Assembly (NCBI GenBank): GCA_004431415.1
Contig: QPMI01000334.1
Coordinates: 1-55,007, forward strand
Length of the DNA stretch: 55,007 bases
Reading direction: 5' to 3'
Origin: Cyanophora paradoxa
Lineage: Eukaryota > Glaucocystophyceae > Cyanophorales > Cyanophoraceae
In this document: one piece after another, positions 32,206-43,500 of the stretch
Numbering within the stretch: the stretch's first letter is position 1
Layout: every line of letters starts with the position of its first letter
Notes under the pieces: generated by a model
What the model was told of the DNA's origin: nothing
Database searches by the model: none
The model's input: the letters and a program-made list of their open reading frames with translations, nothing else
Translations under genes and position numbers: made by a program

Positions 32206-33052
32206 ATGTCGCATGGCTTGCGCGGCACTCTCGGCGTTCCGCTCGAATCGGCTATTCAGAAGGGTGAAGTCGATGTGCATCTTCCTGTGAACAAGCTCAG
32301 CTACGCGCAAAGCAACGCAATTCGGTCTGCGAAGTGCGCGGTCTCTTGCGCGTGCATGCGCATCTCGCCGTCATCGCCGCAAAGAGCTCCGATTGTGCTT
32401 GTCGCCGCAGGTTCGAGGTGGCCAGGTTCGGCAAGCGTCTGATCGAGTGGTTCCCGAAACGTGCGGCTAGTGCGGTGGCGCCTAGCTAGCTAGCTGCGCT
32501 TGAATGATTGCGTGCGCAGGTTCGCATGCAACTCTGAGCATCTCGATTGCGATTCTGCACCTGCAGACGCCCATCATCACCCCCATGCATAACGATCTCG
32601 TGCACGAATATCCACTTTCCGGAAATGTGCTCTCTCGAATTCGCGGCAGTTTGTTTAGCGCAGGATCTCATCAGATACGCGGAGCCGTTTCAGAACATGC
32701 AGCAGCGCCAGCAGATCGATGTTGTCCCGCTGCGACCTCCTTACATGATCGTCTTCATCTACGAGGAGGGCGAGCGAGTCCCGGACTACGGACAGCTTGA
32801 GCTGGACAAGGAGCTGGAGGCCGAGCTCAGCTCGGTGAAGGCCATGTGGGAGGTCCGCATCTTTCCCAGTCCGCTTCAATCTCACTTGACATCCAGCAGG
32901 AGCAGCGGGATTTAAAGGAGGAGGAGACGGAAGACGAGGAAGAGGATGAGCGTGAGCAGGAGGAGGAAGAGGACGAGGGGGAGCCGCAGCAGCAGCAGCC
33001 ACAGCCACAGCCACAGCCAGCTGTTGCTGTTGTGGACTTAACGAAGGAGTAG
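32206..33052 (+). CDS. Unrecognised protein with an acidic Glu-rich tail and a C-terminal SUMO-interaction-like motif
   Basis: Start ATG at 32206 (MSHGLRGTLGVPLESAIQKG). Five exons join in phase across introns 32334-32410, 32461-32519, 32600-32662 and 32853-32896. The body reads FEVARFGKRLIEWFPKR, LHLQTPIITPMHNDL, DLIRYAEPFQNMQQRQQ, PPYMIVFIYEEGERVPDYG; I recognise no family. The last exon is very acidic (EEETEDEEEDEREQEEEEDE), then a Gln/Pro repeat from (cag/cca)n DNA, and the protein ends VVDLTKE. VVDLT preceded by acidic residues matches the SUMO-interacting motif pattern. The gene lies head to head with the chromodomain-like gene and converges on the PARP-zinc-finger gene. Confidence 0.65.
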
Positions 33053-33440
33053 GAGTTGGGGGGGGGGGCAGGTTCTTTGTGACCGCTTGCACGCATTGTT
33101 GTAAATAGTTCTGATCAATGTGTGTAACGTTAACTAGCTATAGTACGTTCAGTTAAGCTTCTTGCACAGTCTACCACGCCTTGAGCTTGACCATGTGCGA
33201 TTGGTTGCTAGCTGTGGTCAGACTTCTTATGACCACTGGCCAAATTGCAATTGCAATGCACATGCACGTGAGGGGCCGCTATTCTCGCAGCAGATGTGCT
33301 GCAAGGCAGAGGCTAGTGCTGCAGATTTCGTTGTTAGGTTCGAATTCACACTCCAAATGTCTAGGCTAATGTCACAGGTTGGTGCTTGGAGAAATATGCT
33401 TGGAAGCTAGCAGTGCTGGCGCCATGAATATGTAGAGAGC
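33053..33440. other. Spacer between convergent genes
   Basis: Starts with a run of G at 33058-33068, the 3' flank of the acidic-tail gene. Short catgcac/gcaattgcaa repeats lie at 33243-33265. No gene is supported. Confidence 0.5.
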
Positions 33441-34607
33441 TCAGTGGACGATGATGTACGCATTCTTGGGCTTGAGCTTTCCCTCCAGGGCGAGGAACGA
33501 GATGCCTGCCTGCTCTGCCTATTAGGCCTGATCTTGATGAGAATGACCACTTCAACTCACCCCGTTGTTCAGCGGGCCCAACTCCGGGACAGACTGAAGC
33601 ATGCGCTTCCCCATGTCTGCTTTCACGAATCCGAATCCGTGGTACTTCGGAAGTACCCCAGACTCCTCAAGAACCATGCCGTAGTCCTGAATCTGATGGC
33701 GAGACATGTGAGCCTACAGAGCCCGAAGCCCCAAAACCAAGCATAACACTCCACCGTCTGGAGGGCGGTGCAGGCATCATGCATGGCTGCATTGCCTTTG
33801 ATCGCCCAACCACCTCCAGTCGTTGGCAGCAAAGCGATGGTCTCGAAGATGATCTTTCGCTGAGACGACGATGCTGACGATGATGGCGATGCCTGAAAAG
33901 GAGTTTGAAAAGGATATGAAACGGAAAAAGACATCAACGCGAAGAGAGACTTGCCTTCGGGGGCTTTGGCTGTGTGGGGACTTTGGCTTCGGCCTGACTT
34001 GGCCCCTGCTCATAGACGTCAGAGGAGGGAAAGTTCATCCCCAAGAACTGCATTTCCTTGCCTTGCAGGGGCGCTTGGCATCAACAGGCGCTGCTGCAGG
34101 GTTGCCAGACGCGTCCCTCTGCGAAGCAAGACTTTACATGTGAGCAAATGTCGAGCACAGGTCATCTGCTTGCCTTCCGGCTGCTGGACTGCGACGAGGA
34201 AGATGGCGAGTCTTCGAATTCGAAGATGCCCGTCATAATCTTCACTGTGAAATCCAGCTGTGCCTTAGGGTCGAGATCCTCGAACCCCCCAAACTTGCTA
34301 GCAGGGAACATCGCCTGGCGTGATGTGTGCTGATTGGGGGACTCAGATTCGATGTATGGCAGAATTTGGAAGAGACTTCGAACCTTGAAGCACTTAGCGT
34401 GCCAGTGCATCGGCTTCTGCTTGATGAAAGGAACACAATAATGGGGCTTGAGATTGCCCACTTGTTCCAAGAGCGTGTTCACTTGATACTTGTCGACGCT
34501 TCATGCATGTAAGCTTGGAGGCATAATGGGGTGAAAGGCAGATCGCACCGCAGTTGACCCTTACAGAAACGCTCGCCACAGCAGAGGCACGTTGCCGTTG
34601 TACTCAT
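33441..34607 (-). CDS. PARP-type zinc-finger protein (no PARP catalytic domain seen)
   Basis: Start ATG at 34607 (MSTTATCLCCGERFCKGQLR), where C-x2-C and CGE..KG..R match the beginning of a PARP-type zinc finger. The second half reads MHWHAKCFK joined to AMFPASKFGGFEDL across a 69-nt intron (34315-34383), giving the H-x2-C pair. One further intron between the two halves is needed but not fixed. Downstream introns 34119-34173, 34006-34061 and 33893-33954 all start GCAAG instead of GT and keep phase; the last two are 33715-33754 and 33510-33560. The C-terminal ~110 residues (IIFETIALLPTTGGGW, DYGMVLEESGVLPKYHGFGF, ISFLALEGKLKPKN) are unrecognised. PARP-type fingers bind DNA breaks in PARP1 and DNA ligase III. 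The stop is at 33441. Confidence 0.7.
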
Positions 34608-35026
34608 CTGGGAGGCCTAGTCAGAAAGGGCTCTACGGTGATTATGCTCACGCGGCTACGCACCTTCTTTGCCTGGCTGACGCCGAAAAGGGACTGCATG
34701 CGCGTCCCGCTGAATGATGTCAGCTGGGGATTGACTCCTGTGAGCGAGGCCTCCGCTTCGGCGTACACCCACATCCTGGAGCATCAGTCAAGAGGAACAT
34801 CTTCCTATTACGCGCACTTAGGAGCGTAGCCTAGCAGGATACACGCTTAGCGCACGATCGACGACACGATCGCAAAGAATCTGTGACGCGCACGGTACCA
34901 AGAGCACGTAACGGCAGTAAGTCACTCGAATGAGCGCACGGCGCGACGGCAAGGTCAGGTGCTGCGAACGAGGAAGCGATGGGAGCTGCACCAAAAAACG
35001 ATCCGTGAGCTCCGGGAGCTGCTTGC
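34608..35026. promoter_or_regulatory. Upstream region between divergent genes
   Basis: About 420 bp between the PARP-finger gene (minus) and the large zinc-finger gene (plus). gcacgatcgacgacacgatcgc near 34852 is a small repeat. No TATA or known element stands out. Confidence 0.3.
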
Positions 35027-38000
35027 ATGACACAAAACGGCTACGAGCTCACTGGTTTCGAGCTCATCCCAAGCTCTGGACGATCTCTTGCTTGGATATC
35101 TCGCGTTGTAAGCGGGCTTCTCTCGCTGCAGGGGGTACAACTCCAATTTCAAAGCCTGGAGACCGCAAATCCTACGCCAGCTGCACGTAGAGGCGGAAAG
35201 GCACGCGTACCACGCGTGCCACGCGCATCAGCACGTCCAGCGGTCCATCTGAACTCCCGGTCAACAGAATTTCGGCGTGCCAAAAAAGAGAAGCGCACGA
35301 AAAAGCAGGAAGCGAAGGATCCGGACGGTGCGCTCAGCGTTGTTATGCATTGCAATCACGCTTTCTGAACGCTCATTCCGCTCCTGCACGCAGTTCCTGC
35401 TGAAGAACTCCATCGGGGCTGCCAGGACGAGACTTCCGGTGCCTTCGCCCTTTCTACGAGCTCTCATCTCCGCGTTGATCGAAAGAATACGCTTCAGAGT
35501 GGATTCGCAAATTGTTTGCAGGGAAAGTCCAGCACCCGCGCGACCGCGTGGCCCAGCGCGAGGCGAACTTCATCGCACCCGCCGGGCACGGTTTGCGCCA
35601 CGACCCCAACGGCATCAACAGCAGCGACAGCAGCGACAGCAGCGACAGCAGCGACAGCAGCGACATCATGGGCAGAAAAGGAGGCGTTGAGTCTTTTTAC
35701 AAGCGCGCTGGAACAGTTGCAGCAGGAAGCGACGGATTTGTCAAGTACGTTTCGACCAGCACGAAGCAGGAGAATGCCAAGCAGATGGTACATTAATTTG
35801 CGTTTTTGATCTGCAATCAACTCCAGGGCTCACGATGTAGCAGGTGGCCATCATTACCAATGATCCAGATAGTGAGTTATTTCTATGATTTTCTCTGAAG
35901 CCCAAAGCTCACGTTTTGCAAATCAGCCGGGAAAGTCGTTTGTTTTTTTGCTGTTTCTGGGGAAGACAGACAGTGTTTCTGGGGAAGACAGACAGCTGTC
36001 GAATGGACTGATTGGCTCAAGGTCGATGAGGCAACGAAGGCTGCTGTTTCTGGGGAAGACAGACAGTGTTTCTGGGGAAGACAGACAGCTGTCGAATGGA
36101 CTGATTGGCTCAAGGTCGATGAGGCAATGAAGGCGGAGCCATTCAAAACCAAGGATATCTACGCGGAACTTGAGAGCTTGGTCTGCCCCCTTGCCCCCTT
36201 CCCTCCCCCCTTCCCCCCCCCCCAATTGAATTCCAGAATCCATTTATTTTATATATTGCAGGCACTTGCAGCCAAGGGAGAAGTCTCGATCGTAGAGCTG
36301 CTGAGGATCCAGCAGGAGTACAATGTGTACCATCACAGTGACAAATCTGAGGACTACAGCGCGAGATTTACCTATCAGGACCTTGTGTCGTGTTTGCAGC
36401 CTTGCTGTATAACATTCCGGTTTGAGGTGTGTCGCCGCCATCTTTTGCAGAACTTCGCCATTTGATCTGTGATGCTGCAGTGCCTTGGCGGGAAGTACGA
36501 CAAGAAGGATGGCTGGGTTGTGGCAAAATCAGGGAACATGAAGGACATCGAAATTCTTGACAGGACAGCCGTTATCAGCCTGACGGATTACGTGACTGAG
36601 CTTCAAATCAACTCCCAACCCTCATCCTCCGTGAGGAAGCCTTTGTTCTGTGGTGCTCTTTATATCGAGAACCCCAATTTCGCGAGAATCGCCATCGATC
36701 ACTTCAATCGCGAGTCGCCTGGTGTTCAGGAGAAACACGTCAAGAAACTGTATGAAAAAAGGGTGAAATTCTCTCTGGCTCTCTGGCAGTTGAAAAGTTG
36801 CTTACTTTGTGCAGTTGAAGGGAAGTGGAGCAGAAAGTGATTCTGAAGATTCTGTGGTTCGGCGACGCTCATGCATTGCAAACCTGCAAAAATTCTCACA
36901 CTGTTGATCAGGCACCGCCAACAGGGAGCCGCAAACGAGGCATCTCCCAGAACCCTCCCACTGCCAATCCAGCACTTCGCGGCTCCCCAGACTTGAACAG
37001 TGTATGTCTGCAAACTTTGCCAACGGTTGCTTGTCTCACTTGCACACAGCCTGTCACATTGAAGCGTCCAGTCACCTATCAATGACCTGACAGTTCTTTG
37101 CCAGTAAAGCGTCCGTCATCTTTCAGTGCTACGTCCCGTCCGTCCCCTGGCCCATCTAGAGGCGTTCCGTCCCCTGGCCCGTCTGGAGGCGTCAGTCCCC
37201 TTCCTGGCCCATCTCGAATTTCTGGTCCATCTGCTCATGTGTGTTGCCACCCTTACATCAGCCTGTGCATTACTTACCTGCACGCAGCCTGCGCCAATGT
37301 CATCATCCCTGCAATTGGCAGTTAGTTTCTTTGATTTACACTGATTTAACGGCTCGAGCTTCTCTGATGGGGCTCGGGCTGCTTTTGAATCAGACCGGGC
37401 TCAACGAGCTTGGCGGAGGATTCTTTGACGTGAGCTTCTGCAAGATGTTGGCTATATTGCAACATGCTTACCTCAGTGTCAGTTCATGAAGGTTGGAAAG
37501 AGCACAAGTCCCATGCACCTATCTGGAGAGCGAGATGCGGTTCATCCGTGCCCACCACAGCCCCCTGGACAGCGCCTTCCGTGCCCACCACGCCCCCTGG
37601 ACAGCGCCTTCCGCCTTCTTCGGTCTGTGAGAGCACTGCACCTTGTTGTATGAGGGCTAACCCTGCCTATAGTCTCGCACTCCAGCAGCTCCAACGCCTC
37701 GCACTCCAGCAGCTCCAACGCCTTGCACTCCAGACCCTCCCACGCCCGACCAGGCAGTCCAAAGTGCTCTAAACAACTACCCTCTGAAGGATGTGTATGG
37801 GGTTCTCAGCAAGGTGTACGTCAAGCTTTCATCTTCCTTTTGTTTGCTCTAATGTGTGATCATTGGTCATATTGCGCAGTGTGATTTCCACTCTTGCGGG
37901 TGCTGCAGCAGCACAGAAGCAACTGCAGGAGCAGCGCAACAAGTCCAGCCAGCTCGAGTCTGAAAACCGCGAGGTGCTCGTGCTCTGTTGTGTTCTGTAA

Positions 38001-39069
38001 CCTGTTCTACTTGTGCCTTAGGTGATTCTTCAGATGGCGGCCAAGATGTCCGCTGTAGAGGAACAGAATACCAATCTCCAGGCCCAGGTACAGCTGGCTT
38101 CTTTGGTTGTCCAATTTTTCCCGTGCATTTCCACTCACTTTTACATCAGATGTCGGAAATGAACGAGTTGCACACGCGTTACGACGATTTCATATCTCGC
38201 CATAAGTGCCTATTCTGCAAGGTGGCTCTTTGGATTGTCTAGATACTTTGTCCCACTCTGCACGCGTCCTCACACTGCTCCAGCATCATTTGGCCACCCC
38301 AGCTGCCTTTAGAAAGCTTTTCGTCCAGCTCGACCTCGTTCATTCCAGCTCCCAGATCATCACGTTTTGCTGCACCAAGTGCGGATTGTCGATGCACCGC
38401 GACTGCCTCAACAACATCCAGGAGCTGATTGAAACCAAGAGAATGACACACAAGGAACTCTTGGCATGCTCACAGGGGGGTCTCCATGATTTCTGTCCAA
38501 CCCCGGATTACTGGCCCGACACAGTCCATCTCTGTGCATTCCCGATTGCGCTTTGTGTTGCTGCTCACGCACCACCAACAGTTCAAGCGATCCATGTTCT
38601 TCAACTCTACTTTTGTTTGTGATGTGGACAACTGTTCCTGCCAGATCAGCGGCTTCGACCTCCAACACCATTTCGAGGAGCACCACGCGGACAAGTACCG
38701 TGAACACTTGAGTCGCCGTGGTGAGCATCCTGTGTCACTGCTCGCCTTGTGGCAATAACGCATCTTGCAGAGAGGGAAGAGTGCGCTCATCCTGCAGAGC
38801 CTGCACCGGAGCTTGTGGAGCCCGCACCGGAGCTTGTGGAGCCCGCACCGGAGCTTGAGTATGGACAGGATCAGGAGGACATGCAAAAGAAAGGTGCTGC
38901 TTTGCCCCTGTGCTCTGCTTGTGCACTAAGACTGGCTTCAGGAGACGAGCCCGGGAGCCAGGGGTCTACGTTTGAGCCATTGCAACCACCTGAAGAGCTA
39001 ATTGAACGACCTGCAAAGACTCTTAGGCTGTCGGGAGACGAGGTGGTGCGCAACCAGGCAGCGGAGTAA
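35027..39069 (+). CDS. Large multi-exon coiled-coil and zinc-finger protein rich in in-frame tandem repeats
   Basis: Start ATG at 35027. In-phase introns include 35328-35393, 35439-35521, 35788-35843, 35872-35926, 36181-36261, 36427-36480, 36763-36814, 36854-36911, 37000-37104 and 38222-38283. Order of parts: basic N-terminus (FRRAKKEKRTKKQEAK); Ser-Ser-Asp repeats; VAIITNDPDTGKVVCFFAV; a 31-residue duplication (VEWTDWLKVDEA twice); a globular region (KGEVSIVELLRIQQEYNVY, YDKKDGWVVAKSGNMKD); Pro-rich repeats; a coiled coil (AAAAQKQLQEQRNKSSQLES, MAAKMSAVEEQNTNLQAQ); a zinc finger, CLFC then CCTKCGLSMHRDC (C-x2-C, C-x2-C-x4-H-x2-C, as in PHD or RING fingers); a C2H2-like segment (FVCDVDNCSCQ, HHFEEHH); and an acidic tail with three EPAPELV units, stop at 39067. 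I recognise no whole-protein family. Exon joins between 37.2 and 37.7 kb are uncertain. Confidence 0.65.
35617..35664 (+). repeat. In-frame 9-bp repeat (agcagcgac)n
   Basis: Five tandem copies of agcagcgac, encoding Ser-Ser-Asp units within the large zinc-finger gene. Confidence 0.93.
35951..36136 (+). repeat. In-frame 93-bp tandem duplication inside a coding exon
   Basis: ctgtttctggggaagacaga at 35951 recurs at 36044, 93 bp later (31 codons), and the duplicated block runs to about 36136. One difference changes acg to atg. Inside each unit tttctggggaagacagacag is itself doubled. Confidence 0.93.
38793..38858 (+). repeat. In-frame 21-bp repeat (three units)
   Basis: Three copies of gagcctgcaccggagcttgtg-like units (gagcccgcaccggagcttg), encoding EPAPELV repeats in the acidic tail of the large zinc-finger gene. 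Confidence 0.9.
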
Positions 39070-40115
39070 AGAGTCCCGGCTCCCTCCGGACGCTGAGTCT
39101 AGTGCGGAACTGGGCAGCCGGCCTTAGTGCTGAAACTAGGCAGCTGGCGGCGGCGCTCGGGCCGCGGCAGCCAGCTTTATTTCCTCCGAGACCCCTCTCC
39201 CCCCGTCCCCCCTTTCTCTCAAGCCCAACCTGGCAGAAAGTGCCCTCCCCCTCTTCCCCCCCCCCACCCCACCCACCCACCAGGGCCACGGACAACATTG
39301 CTCCCCTTGCTCAGACCCTCCGACGCTACAGACAGATCGCTGCTAGCTAGGTTAGGGCGTCCTCTTTCTAGAGCAGCTAGAGCAGGCCTGGGTGAAAAAT
39401 TTAAAGCGAACCGGACCGCATCCAATGCAGAGCGCAACTGCATGTGTAATTGCGAGTGCAGCCAGGCCTAGGTGATCATGAGGGTCTAATCTAATTAAGG
39501 AGCCCCAAGGATGCCAAGCAATGCCAAGGCCCCCGAGACTAGCATGTGGCCCGGCGCCGGCCGGCCGGGTGTCTCTTCAAGATTTCGAGCCCTCGCGAGG
39601 CCATTCCCTCTTGACCAAAGCTCTTCCAGATTTCGAAAAGAAAAGCAGTGCCTTGCGAACGCCTGGCCATGCGACCGTGGCGCTATATCTTGATCTTACA
39701 TGTACCACTATTACTGCTACCCAAGGGCAGGCACGCGCAGTGCCAAGGGCAGTTTGCACCTTCATACTCCGACGGCGTCGCCATCCTGGAGCTCGAGCCC
39801 GGCCTGTGACTGCCTGTGACAGCCTGTGACCTGTGACTGCCTGTCGTCCGACGGGGTACAGCGCTTTGACCAGCCGATCTCAGCGAGCATCTCGAACCAC
39901 GCAGCGCATCCGCTGCATCCGCAGCGCTTTGACCAGCCGATCTCAGCAAGCAATCTCCGCCGACCAGCACCCGCATCACGTCAACAACGGTGAGAAGAAC
40001 ATCCCACGTGCCGAGATTACGGCTTAAGCGGGCGCGGCAGGTGAGCACGTTCTGTAATCACAGCGGGTTCGAAGCGCAGCGCGTCTCCCTGACCCGGCAC
40101 CTTGAACCACGTCAA
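39070..40115. other. Intergenic with a ~63-bp tandem repeat
   Basis: No convincing gene. cagcgctttgaccagccgat occurs at 39859 and 39922 (63 bp apart), and ctgtgac is repeated at about 39805-39840. A C-rich run lies at 39255-39283. Frames here are short and composition-driven. Confidence 0.5.
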
Positions 40116-40525
40116 ACTGACTTCCTGTCCCTGCAGTGAACGACATCGGCTACAAACGCAAACGATGGTTGAAGGTGCTTTCCTGCAACCTGTCGCGGCT
40201 CTCGCCCAGCTTTGGCGCCGGCCTGACTTCAAACGCAGTGCTTGCCGATCCTGGCCGGCTGGCATCCGTTCGTGCCCGCAAACACGTCGTTTTCGATCTC
40301 CTTGCGCTGTTATCTCCATTCGCAACCCTGCTGCCGCCACGGCCGGATAGCAGCAGCGCTGCGGCCGGTGAGCGTTTGGCCGCTGACAGGCACGCGCAGA
40401 GCGTAGGCGGCGGCTGCGGAGGCGAAGCAAGGTGATTTTCGTTTCTTCTCCTTTGAGCCAATCCCTCACTCCGCTGGCGGGCCAGGGAGCGGGCATGACT
40501 TGACCCCGCGAGCGCAACATCACCA
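40116..40525 (+). repeat. Diverged third copy of the palindrome-arm repeat
   Basis: Related to ~6100-6470 of the right arm: shared pieces are gacttcaaacgcag or gatttcaaacgcag, gccgctgacaggcacgcgc, ggcggctgcggaggcgaagc and ctggcgggccagggagcggg. It ends at gcgagcgcaacatcaccacca, where the satellite starts. Many substitutions and indels separate it from the palindrome arms. Confidence 0.85.
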
Positions 40526-43500
40526 CCATGGCCTTAGGCAGATGACCCACCCACCAGCAAATCACTCAGTCGAAGGCCCCAGGTTTCTGATCCGCCACAA
40601 AAAAAAAGAAGGATGCACCCCAAATCTCTACGGGGGGATATGCACAAGGCGATAGCCTTAGGCAGATGACCCACCCACGAGCAAGTCACTCAGTCGAAGG
40701 CCCCAGGTTTCCAATCTGTGGCAAAATAGAAGAAAGATGCACCCCAAATCTCTCTCGAGGAACATGCACAAGGCGCTAGCCTCAGGCAGATGACCCACCC
40801 TCCAGCAAGTCACTCAGTCGAAGGCCCCAGGATTCCAATCTGTGGCAAAATAGAAGAAGGATGACCCCAAATCTCTATGGGGGAATATGCACAAGGCGCT
40901 AGCCTTAGGCAGATGACCCACCCACCAGCAAGTCACTCAGTTGAAGGCCCCAGGATAAGGATCTGCCAGAAAATAGAAGAAAGATGCACCCCAAATCTCT
41001 CTGGGGGAATATGCACAAGGCGCTAGCCTTCGGCAGATGACCCACCCACCAGCAAGTCACTCAGTTGAAGGCCCCAGGTTTCCGATCTGCCACAAAATAG
41101 AAGAAAGATGCACCCCAAATCTCTCTGGGGGGATATGCATCAGGCACTAGTCATAGGCAGATGACCCACCCACCAGCAAGTCACTCAGTCAAATGCCCGG
41201 TTTTTGAATCTGCCACAAAATAGAAGAAAGATGCACCCCAAATCTCTCTGGGGGAATATGCACAAGGCGCTAGCCTCAGAAAGATGACCCACCCACCACC
41301 AAGTCACTCAGTCGAACGCCCCAGGTTTCCGATCTGCCACAAAAAAGAAGAAGGATGCACCCCAAATCTCTCTGGGGGAATATGCACAAGGCGCTAGCCT
41401 AAGGAAGATGAACCCACTCACCAGCAAGCCACTCAGTCAAAGGCCCCAGGTTTCTGATCCGCCACAAAATAAAAGAAGGATGCACCCAAAATCTCTCTGG
41501 GGGAATATGCATCAGGCGCTAGCCTTAGGCAGATGACCCACCCACCAGCAAGCCACTCACTCAAAGGCCCCAGGTTTCCGATCTGCCACAAAATAAAAGA
41601 AAGATGCACCCCAAATCTTTCTGGGGGGATATGCATCAGGCACTAGTCATAGGCAGATGACCCACCCACCAGCAAATCACTCAGTCGAAGGCCCCAGGAT
41701 AAGGATCTGCCAGAGAAAAGAAGAAAGATGCACCCCAAATCTCTCTGGGGGAATCTGCACAAGGCGCTAGCCTCAGAAAGATGACCCACCCACCACCAAG
41801 TCACTCAGTCGAACGCCCCAGGTTTCCGATCTGCCACAAAAAAGAAGAAGGATGCACCCAAAATCTCTCTGGGGGAATATGCACAAGGCGCTAGCCTTAG
41901 GCAGATGACCCACCCACCAGCAAATCACTCAGTCGAAGGCCCCAGGTTTCTGATCTGCCACAAAATAAAAGAAAGATGCACCCCAAATCTTTCTGGGGGG
42001 ATATGCATCAGGCGCTAGCCTTAGGCAGATGACCCACCCACCAGCAAGCCACTCAGTCAAAGGCCCCAGGTTTCCGATCTGCCACAAAATAGAAGAAGGA
42101 TGCACCCCAAATCTCTCTGGGGGATATGCATCAGGCGCTAGCCTTAAGCAGATGACCCACCCTCCAGCAAGTCACTCAGTCAAAGGCCCCAGGTTTCCGA
42201 TCTGTGGCAAAATAGAAGAAAGATGCACCCCAAATCTCTATGGGGAATATGCACAAGGCGCTAGCCTTAGGCAGATGACCCACCCACGAGCAAGTCACAC
42301 AGTCGAAGGCCCCAGGTTTCTGATCTGCCACAAAATAAAAGAAAGATGCACCCCAAATCTTCTGGGGGGATATGCATCAGGCGCTAGCCTTAGGCAGATG
42401 ACCCACCCACCAGCAAGCCACTCAGTCAAAGGCCCCAGGTTTCCGATCTGCCACAAAATAGAAGAAAGATGCACCCCAAATCTCTCTGGGGGGATATGCA
42501 TCAGGCACTAGTCATAGGCAGATGACCCACCCACCAGCAAGTCACTCAGTAGAAGGCTCCAGGTTTCCAATCTGCCAGAAAAAAGAAGGATGCACCCCAA
42601 ATCTCTCTGGGGGAATCTGCACAAGGCGCTAGCCTCAGAAAGATGACCCACCCACCACCAAGTCACTCAGTCGAACGCCCCAGGTTTCCGATCTGCCACA
42701 AAAAAGAAGAAGGATGCACCCCAAATCTCTCTGGGGGAATATGCACAAGGCGCTAGCCTAAGGAAGATGAACCCACCCACCAGCAAGCCACTCAGTCAAA
42801 GGCCCCAGGTTTCTGATCCGCCACAAAATAAAAGAAGGATGCACCCAAAATCTCTCTGGGGGAATATGCATCAGGCGCTAGCCTTAGGCAGATGACCCAC
42901 CCACCAGCAAGCCACTCAGTCAAAGGCCCCAGGTTTCCGATCTGCCACAAAATAAAAGAAAGATGCACCCCAAATGTTTCTGGGGGGATATGCATCAGGC
43001 ACTAGTCATAAGCAGATGACCCACCCACCAGCAAATCACTCAGTCAAAGGCCCCAGGATAAGGATCTGCCAGAGAAAAGAAGAAAGATGCACCCCAAATC
43101 TCTCTGGGGGAATCTGCACAAGGCGCTAGCCTCAGAAAGATGACACACCCACCACCAAGTCACTCAGTCGAACGCCCCAGGTTTCCGATCTGCCACAAAA
43201 AAGAAGAAGGATGCACCCAAAATCTCTCTGGGGGAATATGCACAAGGCGCTAGCCTCAGGCAGATGACCCACCCACCAGCAAGTCACTCAGTTGAAGGCC
43301 CCAGGATAAGGATCTGCCAGAGAAAAGAAGAAAGATGCACCCCAAATCTCTCTGGGGGAATCTGCACAAGGCGCTAGCCTCAGAAAGATGACCCACCCAC
43401 CACCAAGTCACTCAGTCGAACGCCCCAGGTTTCCGATCTGCCACAAAAAAGAAGAAGGATGCACCCAAAATCTCTCTGGGGGAATATGCACAAGGCGCTA

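Noticed and set aside
39023-39471. Overlapping plus and minus frames after the large zinc-finger gene
   Set aside because: Pro/Gly-rich products from C- and G-runs, both strands open, no domain.
42029-42511. 160-codon frame across satellite monomers (and many 60-90-codon ones)
   Set aside because: The monomer period is not a multiple of three. The frames exist only where small indels happen to restore phase, and the product is the translated monomer repeated.
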